64,000 nucleotides of DNA from Chitinophagaceae bacterium (GTDB lineage: Bacteria; Bacteroidota; Bacteroidia; Chitinophagales; Chitinophagaceae), in assembly GCA_023957125.1 (NCBI GenBank), contig JAMLHL010000011.1, positions 1 to 64,000 of the forward strand. Direction: 5' to 3'. Each line of letters starts with the position of its first letter. The stretch's first letter is position 1. Below, piece by piece: positions 8,532 to 15,436 of the stretch. Made by a program: the position numbers and the translations under genes. A model generated the notes under the pieces. It was not told where the DNA came from, did not search any database, and worked only from the letters and a program-made list of their open reading frames with translations.

Positions 8532-8628
8532 TGGGTCGCAATTCAAAAAGAAATTGGCTGAAATTTTTGATGAGTTTAAAAATATTAGAGGAAGAAAGGA
8601 AGCAGAGGAAGAAAAATCAAAGTCTTTC

Positions 8629-8976
8629 ATGCTCCTCAACCTCTCCAACCACCCCTCCGCCAACTGGCCACCCGGCCAATGGAACACGGCAATAGAACAA
8701 TTCGGCTCCGTTCAGGATTTGTCTTTTCCGCAGATTCACCCTAACGCAAATGCTGATGAAATAGAACAATTAGCTGAAGAATACGAAACCAAAGTCCGGC
8801 TATTAAATCCATCTGCTATACACATCATGGGTGAAATGACCTTCACTTATAAATTAGTTAATAGATTAAAAGCCATCGGTATTTCCTGCATAGCCAGCAC
8901 CACAGAAAGAACCACCGAAGAAGAAAACGGCACAAAAACCTCCGTTTTCAAATTCGTAAGATTCCGATCTTACTGA
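8629..8976 (+). CDS. Small type III-associated domain beginning MLLNLSNHP, in the frame of the broken HEPN C-terminus
   Basis: 115 residues from the internal ATG. The same frame is open back through the lost HEPN tail (NHGGYRDD...), so in the unbroken gene this domain would be the C-terminus of a CARF-HEPN fusion of about 551 residues. In the present allele it could be expressed alone from this ATG or from TTG at 8554. The pattern is a first strand MLLNLS, a long helix, then a strand-turn-helix (IHIMGEMTFTYKLVNRL) and strand (ISCIASTTER), which looks Rossmann/CARF-like. I recognise this as a small protein type seen next to type III loci but cannot name the family. A ring-nuclease-like role is only a guess from fold pattern and context. 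Confidence 0.7.
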   Translation: MLLNLSNHPSANWPPGQWNTAIEQFGSVQDLSFPQIHPNANADEIEQLAEEYETKVRLLNPSAIHIMGEMTFTYKLVNRLKAIGISCIASTTERTTEEENGTKTSVFKFVRFRSY

Positions 8977-9033
8977 ACCAATCCTGCATTTTTATTATTT
9001 TAGTATAAAATTGCAGGGTTATCAATTCAGCGC

Positions 9034-9322
9034 CATGCCCTACCCCTTTAATACCAAACAACAACAAATCTTCGATCAGCTTAAGGCTTTCGTGAAAGAC
9101 AAAACCATTGATACCTATATTCTTAACAGCCTGCGGGCTTCATACGGATATGTAGTTACCTGTCACAAGGCTCAGGGTGGAGAATGGAACCACGTTTATC
9201 TTTTCTTAGATAAAAAGATGTACAGTTTTTTAAATACCGATCAACTCAGGCGATGGTGGTACACCGCCATCACCCGTACCAAAGAGCATCTTTATTTGCA
9301 CGACGACTGGTGGATTATTTAA
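9034..9322 (+). pseudogene. C-terminal remnant of a superfamily-1 (UvrD/RecD-like) helicase
   Basis: Only the end of a helicase is left: GYVVTCHKAQGGEWNHVYLFLD (a UvrD_C_2-type motif) and WWYTAITRTKEHL (motif VI). No Walker A or B motif exists upstream in any frame; the preceding bases belong to the MLLNLSNHP domain. The frame is open from about 9011 and the first ATG is at 9034. It lies between the effector and adaptation operons, where such debris marks an old junction or deletion. Confidence 0.7.
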
Positions 9323-9396
9323 CATGCCAGATATTAAAGTTTTTACCAGGCTCCGGACTAAGCAAAGCCCTTAGTATCTAAATAAATTCAGTGCTT

Positions 9397-10671
9397 ATGA
9401 CCAATATGCAACAGGCAATGGGGCTCCGCAAATCCCAAAACTACCAGCAGGCAGTTGATATTTACGCTCCTCTTTGGCAGGAAAGTCCGGCACAGTTTGA
9501 TGACTGGGCAGGCTGGAGCTATGCATTTTGCCTGGCTAAACTAAATCGGCACAAGGAGGCCCTTGAAGTTTGCAGGAAACTCTATCCCAGGTATCCCCAT
9601 TCAGAGATACTGAACTCTTTGTATGGCCAATGTATCTATCACACGGAGTTTGCCAGAAAGGATCCACCCTCTGTTGCCACTCTCAGAAAAGCGCTTACAG
9701 CCATGTTTCAGCTTTCGCCACCCTATCATCCGTATTCCTTCACACCAAAAGCAACGTTCAAACTGGTTAAAACGTTATTAAATCAGCAACCAATCCACTG
9801 GCAGGAAATAGAATCCTGGCTTTTAAAACTTGATCCGGATCTGTTAGACGACCGGACGTTTAAATGGACGGATCAAAAAGGCAGAACCATGGAACTGGCA
9901 AGTCCGAAGGAAGAATGGTACAGTCACATGATTAAAGTTAAGGGCGGATTGAATCAGCCACAGGAACTGCTGGATATTTTAGACACCGCCAGAAAACAAA
10001 ACCTCCGGTGGCATTACAACAACGATCTCTGGTTTGCCCGAAAGGAGGCCTTTGCTCTTCACGCATTAGGTCAAAAAGAAAAAGCCGAAAACATCTTACG
10101 CAAAATAATTACCCGCAAACCCGACTGGTTCCTGCTTTACGATCTTTCCCAGATGATACACAGCAAAGAAGAAATCCAGCAGCTCTTATACCGTGCCGCA
10201 CTTGCCCCGGGAAAAAATGAAATGAAATTAAAAGTATTTCAATCGCTCTATCAGGAATTAAAATTATCCGATCCCCGGGTTGCCGGACTCCATCTTTGCC
10301 TGATTGTCGCAATACGAAAAGAAAACGAATGGGCGATAGAGCAGGCTATGACAGAGAAAATCCTTGCGTTGGGCATAAACCCTCAGAACGAAAGTTCATC
10401 ACTGGTTATTACCCGGAAATTAATATCTTTTTGGAAGCAGCAGCTTGAAAAACATGCCGAAAGGCTAAGCGGAATTGTGGAAATGATATTTCCACATCAG
10501 AAATCCGGGTTTATCAGGAGCGGAGAAGATCAATATTATTTTATAAGTGGTAAATTAGAAGGCCGGTTACACAAGGGAACGAAAGTGTCTTTCGAAATCA
10601 AAGACCGTTTCGATAAAAAGAAAAACAAACCGGGGAAAATGGCGGTTCATATTCAACTCATATCCAAATAA
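9397..10671 (+). CDS. TPR-type helical-repeat protein with C-terminal cold-shock domain
   Basis: 424 residues. The N-terminal two thirds are helical repeats of TPR type (for example RKSQNYQQAVDIYAPLW, LNRHKEALEVCRKLYPRYP, ALGQKEKAENILRKII). The last about 65 residues (LSGIVEMIFPHQKSGFIRSGEDQYYF...GTKVSFEI) match a cold-shock/OB domain, with GFIRS and YYF at the positions of the two RNA-binding motifs. It ends 7 bases before cas1, so it is the first gene of the adaptation operon. A protein-interaction scaffold that binds RNA or single-stranded DNA is a reasonable inference; its exact job is unknown. ATG 9397 is chosen over GTG 9391; ATG 9406 is possible. Confidence 0.85.
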   Translation: MTNMQQAMGLRKSQNYQQAVDIYAPLWQESPAQFDDWAGWSYAFCLAKLNRHKEALEVCRKLYPRYPHSEILNSLYGQCIYHTEFARKDPPSVATLRKALTAMFQLSPPYHPYSFTPKATFKLVKTLLNQQPIHWQEIESWLLKLDPDLLDDRTFKWTDQKGRTMELASPKEEWYSHMIKVKGGLNQPQELLDILDTARKQNLRWHYNNDLWFARKEAFALHALGQKEKAENILRKIITRKPDWFLLYDLSQMIHSKEEIQQLLYRAALAPGKNEMKLKVFQSLYQELKLSDPRVAGLHLCLIVAIRKENEWAIEQAMTEKILALGINPQNESSSLVITRKLISFWKQQLEKHAERLSGIVEMIFPHQKSGFIRSGEDQYYFISGKLEGRLHKGTKVSFEIKDRFDKKKNKPGKMAVHIQLISK

Positions 10672-10678
10672 TTCAGGC

Positions 10679-11667
10679 ATGGATATCATCATCAACTCCT
10701 ACGGCGCCACGCTTCAAAAGGAAAACAATCTGTTTGTGATCACCACGACCGAAGGCAGGCAATCCTTTCCTCCCGATGTAGTGAAGACCATTAGCCTTAG
10801 CAAAAGTGCCCGGGTTACCAGCGACGCCATCATGCTGGCGATTCAAAATCAGGTAGACGTATTATTTGTAAATGATACCGGGCAACCGGAAGGGAGGATA
10901 TGGAGTATAAAATACGGTTCTATCAGTAATATCCGGAAGGCACAGGTAAATTTCCTGTATTCTCAGGCTGCGGTCAACTGGGTGAAAAATCTCATTATCA
11001 CTAAAATTGACCGGCAGGCGGCCCTGCTGCTGGGATTGCAGCCGGAAATGACCGACAACCTGAAACTGCATAATATTTTTAAATCGGCCATTAACAGCAT
11101 GGAGGATTACAAAAAAAAGATAGAAAAAACAGAAGGGGACTATATCAGCGATATCGACTCCTTCGTTACGGCTGGGAAGGCGCTGCCGGAAGAAAATATT
11201 TCCTCTGCTTAAGCAGCTTGTTACCCGAAAAGCTTCAATTTGAAAGTCGCGATCGTTTACCGGCAAAGGATCCCTTTAATGCCCTGCTCAACTATGCTTA
11301 TGGAATTCTTTACGGAAAAGTGGAGGGCGCGCTGATCAAAGCCGGTATTGATCCCTATGTGGGAATTTTTCACCGGGATGAATACAATCGCCCGGCCCTG
11401 GTTTATGATGTAATAGAAAATTACCGGGCGTGGACCGACTACGTAGTGTTTCAACTGTGTATTTCAGAAGCCATTCCGGATGAAGCATTTGAAACCACAG
11501 AAGACACCGGGGCTATCCGGTTGTTGCCCCTGGCCAAGCGGATTCTAATTCAATCGGTAAATGATTTCCTTAACGAAATTGTAACTATCGGTAAACCCCT
11601 GAGCAGGCTTTCACATATTGAATCCGATGCTCACCAGCTTGCCGCTTATTTTTTAAATAACGGATAA
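10679..11667 (+). pseudogene. cas1: Cas1 integrase, broken by a 1-base deletion near 11155
   Basis: Cas1 is the catalytic subunit of the Cas1-Cas2 spacer integrase. The N-terminal part reads from 10679 and stops at 11212; the C-terminal part is open in another frame. Adding one base near 11155 (ATC-CGA in place of ATCGA) joins them as ISDIRLLRYGWEGAAGRKYF, giving a normal length of about 329 residues. Expected catalytic residues are E in GWEG (11176-11178), H in VGIFHRDEY and D in VYDVIENYR. All three lie after the break, so the first fragment is inactive and a product started at TTG 11218 would lack the Glu. As written, adaptation should be lost. It is followed 4 bases later by the primase gene. 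Confidence 0.9.
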
Positions 11668-11671
11668 AGTC

Positions 11672-12703
11672 ATGTTGTGGTTAGGTAAGCATATAACCCG
11701 CGCCGGTGATGTACTTGAGCCGGTGGAAGTGGAAAAAATACACAGGGCCCTTCAGAATCCCTATGGAGAAGTAGCTGTTCTTCAAAAAAGATTACAGGCT
11801 ATTCGTATGATAGATTTGAATCAGTACCGCAAACTGAAAACGGCCCTGCCCTATCTGGTCTGCGCCCAATTTCAGCCCAGGGTGAGAAAGAAAGAGAATT
11901 TTGTATTTACGGAACGCTTTATAGTGGATATAGACCATCTTTCAGAATTCGATCGGGACCGGGAACAACTCCGGGAACAACTCAAAAGCGATCCCCGGGT
12001 GGAATTGCTGTTTAGTTCTCCCGGCGGAGATGGATTAAAACTGTTGTTTGTGCTGAAAGAAAGGATCAGCGACAGCGGCTATTATGCACTTTTTTACAAG
12101 TCCTTTTGTCTGAAATTTGCAGAAACCTATCATCTTGCCGGAGCGGTGGATACCAAAACCAACGATGTGTCCCGCTGTTGCTTTGTTAGCTACGATCCGG
12201 AAGCCTGGTATAACCCTGGTGCGGAAAAGACCGACGCTTCGGCTTATATGCCCGATGAAGGGGCGTCTGATTTTGACCGCTTCCATTTCGAAATAAAAGA
12301 AAAAGAGAAAAACCTGACCGGGGAGAAAAAAGAACTGGGGATTTCTCGCGATGAGGGCGCGGCTCCCCTAACCGATGATATATTGAACCAGATAAAGCAA
12401 AAAGTAGGCATGCGGGTTAAAAAGCCGGTAGAAAAAACTTATATACAGCCGGAAGAGCTTGACCACATCATACCACAGGTTTTAGAAGAACTAACCGCTA
12501 TTGGCGTACAAATGGTAAAAATGGTACCCATAAATTACGGGCGGCAGATAAAAGTTGCAGCGGGTGATTACTGGGCGGAGGTGAATGTATTTTATGGACA
12601 ACGGGGTGTAAAAATAGTAGGCACCACCAAAACCGGCAGTAATAAAAAATTGTGTGAGAGTGTGGTATTACTGCTTCAAAATTATTTTTCAAATAATCTT
12701 TAA
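11672..12703 (+). CDS. CRISPR-associated primase (CAPP-like, BT4734/VirE-N-type AEP domain)
   Basis: 343 residues between cas1 and cas2. The central region has the archaeo-eukaryotic primase pattern of the BT4734-type family: FIVDIDHL (D86, D88) as the hhDhD metal site, FSSPGGDGLKLLF (114-126) as the nucleotide-binding loop, and AVDTKTNDVSR (158-168) supplying the third Asp. CRISPR-associated primase-polymerases (CAPPs) are known from type III loci with Cas1-Cas2 and are implicated in adaptation. The last about 65 residues (INYGRQIKV..., AEVNVFYGQRGVKIVGTTK) form a beta-rich domain resembling the TBP-like N-terminal domain of RNase HIII; that is my inference. Its intact frame next to a broken cas1 is notable. 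Confidence 0.85.
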   Translation: MLWLGKHITRAGDVLEPVEVEKIHRALQNPYGEVAVLQKRLQAIRMIDLNQYRKLKTALPYLVCAQFQPRVRKKENFVFTERFIVDIDHLSEFDRDREQLREQLKSDPRVELLFSSPGGDGLKLLFVLKERISDSGYYALFYKSFCLKFAETYHLAGAVDTKTNDVSRCCFVSYDPEAWYNPGAEKTDASAYMPDEGASDFDRFHFEIKEKEKNLTGEKKELGISRDEGAAPLTDDILNQIKQKVGMRVKKPVEKTYIQPEELDHIIPQVLEELTAIGVQMVKMVPINYGRQIKVAAGDYWAEVNVFYGQRGVKIVGTTKTGSNKKLCESVVLLLQNYFSNNL

Positions 12704-12714
12704 TCCTGCAAAAT

Positions 12715-13209
12715 TTGGCGCGTCCTAAAAATATAACATTCAATTTAAAGGAGCGTATTTCCAGACTGAAGGCTGCCGGTTTTAATTTTTACGATAGCGA
12801 GGCTGGCAGGGAAGTTTCGGTAGAAGAACAAAACTTACTGTTAAAACCGTTATCTGACCGGATCAGCCTTATACTTCGCATTATTCAAAATCGGCCCATA
12901 AAAGCAACGGCTATGAATTATCTTATTTTATACGACATCGAAAAAGACAAAGTACGAAACCTGATCGCCAAATATCTGATTTCCAAAGGATGTATCAGAA
13001 TTCAAAAATCCGTATTTTTAGCGCATACGGAAAATAAAATGTTTGATGAGATTCGGCAAACACTTGCGGAGATTAATGAAATATATCATAATCACGATAG
13101 TATAATTTTGGTACCTTTGAATGTGAGTGATGCCAGAAGTATGAAACTGATTGGTCAGAATGTGAACATCAACCAGATCATTGATCCGCCCGGTACGGTG
13201 TTCATTTAA
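12715..13209 (+). CDS. cas2: Cas2 with about 66-residue N-terminal extension
   Basis: The Cas2 core starts at Met 67 (ATG 12913): MNYLILYDIEKDKVRNLIAKYL, with the ferredoxin-like fold pattern, the Asp of YDIE, and the KGCIRIQKSVFLA and SIILVPLN strands. Cas2 dimerises and bridges Cas1 dimers in the integrase. The frame is open upstream to a TTG at 12715, adding a protein-like segment (KERISRLKAAGFNFYDSEAG, EEQNLLLKPLSDRISLILRII) that is predicted helical. Starting at TTG leaves 11 bases after the primase; starting at 12913 would leave an odd 209-base gap, so the long form is preferred. The array leader begins right after the stop. Confidence 0.88.
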   Translation: MARPKNITFNLKERISRLKAAGFNFYDSEAGREVSVEEQNLLLKPLSDRISLILRIIQNRPIKATAMNYLILYDIEKDKVRNLIAKYLISKGCIRIQKSVFLAHTENKMFDEIRQTLAEINEIYHNHDSIILVPLNVSDARSMKLIGQNVNINQIIDPPGTVFI

Positions 13210-13301
13210 CTAAAAACAGGTTTTATTTTTATGAAAAAAAATGATTTCAACATAATTTTATCAATTAAGAAGCTGATCTTTAGATAATTATAAAAAGAGC
13301 T
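13210..13301 (+). promoter_or_regulatory. CRISPR leader
   Basis: About 92 bases between the cas2 stop and the first repeat, very AT-rich with runs of A and T, as usual for leaders. The leader is placed here because the adaptation genes lie upstream and the degenerate repeat is at the other end. No confident -7 element was found. Confidence 0.7.
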
Positions 13302-13699
13302 CGCCGAGAGGCACATCCAGTATAACAAGGATTAAGACTAATAGAACTTGCACCAATAAATGACGTCCTGACTTCGCCGAGAGGCACATCCAGTATAACA
13401 AGGATTAAGACAGGAAGTGGGGTTTTTTTTCGGAAATGAAGTTTTTTCGCCGAGAGGCACATCCAGTATAACAAGGATTAAGACGGGCTGGATAGATATC
13501 CTGCCCCGTTTTAAATCCACGCCGAGAGGCACATCCAGTATAACAAGGATTAAGACAAGCATTCAGGAAGTCCGCAGCCCGCTCCAATTTCGCCGAGAGG
13601 CACATCCAGTATAACAAGGATTAAGACTCTGGGATTTGAAATAATAGTGGATGGGTTTCAAGCGCCGAGAGGCACATCCAGTATAACAAGGATTAAGAC

Positions 13700-13735
13700 A
13701 AAAAAACCGGCACTTTTTATAATGCCGGTTTGAAG
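13700..13735 (+). other. Spacer 6 with terminator-like palindrome
   Basis: The spacer holds AAACCGGCA and its exact inverse TGCCGGTTT, separated by 10 bases, with extra A residues in front. On the opposite strand this reads as a 9-bp hairpin followed by a T tract, the layout of an intrinsic terminator. It may have been captured from the 3' end of a transcription unit. Confidence 0.75.
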
Positions 13736-13808
13736 CGCCGAGAGGCACATCCAGTATAACAAGGATTAAGACTATAACTCGTTTTTCGCAACAGGTTTTT
13801 ATGCGCTG

Positions 13809-13875
13809 CGCCGAGAGGTGTCCAGCCCTTGCGTTGCACGCGGGACATGCTATCCAGTATAACATGGATTATCAC
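13809..13875 (+). repeat. Degenerate terminal repeat split by a 33-bp insertion
   Basis: The left part CGCCGAGAGG (13809-13818) and right part ATCCAGTATAACA...(13852-13875, three mismatches) are separated by 33 bases that replace the repeat's CAC. The inserted piece is a small hairpin: TGTCC/GGACA at its ends and GCG/CGC inside. Confidence 0.8.
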
Positions 13876-14142
13876 ACATGAAAATAGCAAGAGAAAACCC
13901 AAGATCGGCAGAGCAGGAATGTAACAAATGATACCGATTTTAATTACTAAAGGATAGCGGGGTGAGCCCACGTCGAACCCCGGGGTGAGCCATCATAATT
14001 TATTTCAAAAACTGATAATTTTAAAAATCTTATTTCCATTCTGATGAAAAAAAAGCGTCAAATCTGGCGAGGTGCTTGCTGAAAATATCCGAAATCATCC
14101 GTGTTGCCGTACCCGCGTCATCCGCGTTCCGTTAAAACGAGC
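13876..14142. other. Intergenic region after the array, with a 10-bp direct repeat
   Basis: No gene seen. GGGGTGAGCC occurs at 13959-13968 and again at 13982-13991, with CCCC between them forming an inverted partner. This could be the end of a decayed mobile element, but no transposase trace is present. Confidence 0.4.
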
Positions 14143-15387
14143 TTAGTTTTCCGCAAGCGTCTTTGCCGCTATCCAGCCGCTGGTCCAGGCATGCTGAAAA
14201 TTAAAGCCGCCGGTGACACCATCTACATTCATAATTTCTCCCGCGAAAAATAAACCCGGATGCTTTTTGCTTTGCATGGTATTCGGGTCTATCTCCGATA
14301 CGTCAATTCCGCCGCAGGTTACAAATTCTTCTTTGAAAGTGGTTTTCCCCCTCACCTCGTAAGTTGACGCAGTAAGATGTTGCATCAGGCAGTTTTGCTG
14401 CACACCCAACAAATCGCCCCAACGCCGGGATTCATTGATATCGCATTGTTTCAGTAAATACTGCCACAATCGTAAGGGCAGTTCAAACGGATGGCGCTGG
14501 TAAATTTTATTAGCGGCATATTGCTGCCTCCACCCCATCCATTCTTCCCGCAAAGCCTGTTCATTATAAAGCGGCGTCCAGTTTACAATTACCGTAAAAC
14601 GATATTGTTCTTCAGCCAGCCACTCCGCGCCCCTGGCACTTAAGCGAAGAATAGCCGGACCACTCAACCCCCAATGGGTGATCAGCAAAGGACCGGTCTC
14701 CACCAGCCTGGTACCCGCCACCTTCACTTTTGTTGACCGCACGCTCAGCCCCATCAGCGAAGTGATCTCATTCCCCGGCATATTAAAAGTAAACAACGAA
14801 GGTACCGGATCCACTACCCGGTGTCCTAAAGCGCTTAGCCATTGGTATTGCCCGGGCTTTGGATAACCGCCACAGGCTATACACAAATAGTCGGCTTTTA
14901 TACAAACTGCATCCGGCCCGTAAACGGCAAACCTTTTTTCCCCGTCCCCAACATCGTTTCCCGGTTCCAGGCGTTTTACCTCCGTGTTCATCCTGATATC
15001 CACCTGGTAACGGTCGGCTTCACGAAGCAAACATTCAATAATGGTTTCGGAACGATCCGTTACCGGGAACATTCTGCCGTCTTTTTCGGCTTTCAACTTC
15101 ACTCCCCGTTCTTCAAACCATCGCATCGTATCCGTAGTAAAAAACTGATGAAAAGCTTTCTTCACAAAATTGGCGCCGCGGGGATAGTTCTTTATCATCT
15201 CACTTATTTCAAAACAATAATGGGTAACATTACACCTTCCACCACCGCTGATCCTTACCTTCGACAATAATTTGCCGCTTTTTTCCAGCACGGTTACCTT
15301 TAAGCCGGCATTCATTCTTGCCGCGTTCACGGCCGTAAAAATGCCTGCCGCTCCACCACCCACCACTACCAAATGTTTTTGCTTCAT
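14143..15387 (-). CDS. NAD(P)/FAD-dependent oxidoreductase, BaiN/HI0933 family
   Basis: 414-residue flavoprotein. The N-terminal FAD-binding Rossmann motif is VVVGGGAAGIFTAVNAAR, followed by the family signature KVRISGGGRCNVTH. The C-terminal GGIDVSEIDPNTMQSKKHPGLFFAGEIMNVDGVTGGFNFQHA is the second FAD contact typical of HI0933-like proteins. Substrates are unknown for most members; the name BaiN comes from a bile-acid enzyme and should not be taken as the function here. It is divergent from the acyltransferase, with about 50 bases between the starts. Confidence 0.95.
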   Translation of the reverse strand: MKQKHLVVVGGGAAGIFTAVNAARMNAGLKVTVLEKSGKLLSKVRISGGGRCNVTHYCFEISEMIKNYPRGANFVKKAFHQFFTTDTMRWFEERGVKLKAEKDGRMFPVTDRSETIIECLLREADRYQVDIRMNTEVKRLEPGNDVGDGEKRFAVYGPDAVCIKADYLCIACGGYPKPGQYQWLSALGHRVVDPVPSLFTFNMPGNEITSLMGLSVRSTKVKVAGTRLVETGPLLITHWGLSGPAILRLSARGAEWLAEEQYRFTVIVNWTPLYNEQALREEWMGWRQQYAANKIYQRHPFELPLRLWQYLLKQCDINESRRWGDLLGVQQNCLMQHLTASTYEVRGKTTFKEEFVTCGGIDVSEIDPNTMQSKKHPGLFFAGEIMNVDGVTGGFNFQHAWTSGWIAAKTLAEN

Positions 15388-15436
15388 TTTTTTGACTAAT
15401 TTTCCCTGCCGTTTAAAAATTAAAGCTAAGCTTACT

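Larger units (their letters stand above)
13302..13875 (+). CRISPR. Type III-A array: seven intact 37-bp repeats, seven spacers, one broken terminal repeat
   Basis: The repeat begins CGCCGAGAGG and ends GGATTAAGAC. Identical copies start at 13302, 13375, 13448, 13520, 13591, 13663 and 13736. Spacers are 36, 36, 35, 34, 35, 36 and 36 bases. Read on the + strand, the last eight bases ATTAAGAC would be the crRNA 5' handle, as in type III systems. An eighth repeat (13809-13875) is split by an insertion and mutated, marking the leader-distal end. All full repeats are identical, so the array is not heavily decayed although it is short. No cas6 is seen in the window. Confidence 0.98.

Noticed and set aside
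8484-8560. Programmed ribosomal frameshifting in the HEPN gene
   Set aside because: No classic slippery heptamer, pseudoknot or internal stop signal is evident; indel is simpler, though slippage cannot be excluded.
10679-11667. Two separate genes instead of one broken cas1
   Set aside because: The two parts join at one base into a continuous Cas1 with all conserved blocks; the second part lacks a start with the catalytic Glu.
13700-13735. Spacer 6 hairpin as a functional terminator of the array
   Set aside because: The T tract is on the opposite strand to array transcription, so it would not stop crRNA synthesis from the leader.
13280-13971. Several - strand ORFs repeating the peptide LNPCYTGCASRR, and a + strand ORF
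   Set aside because: They are translations of the CRISPR repeat, with breaks set by spacer length.
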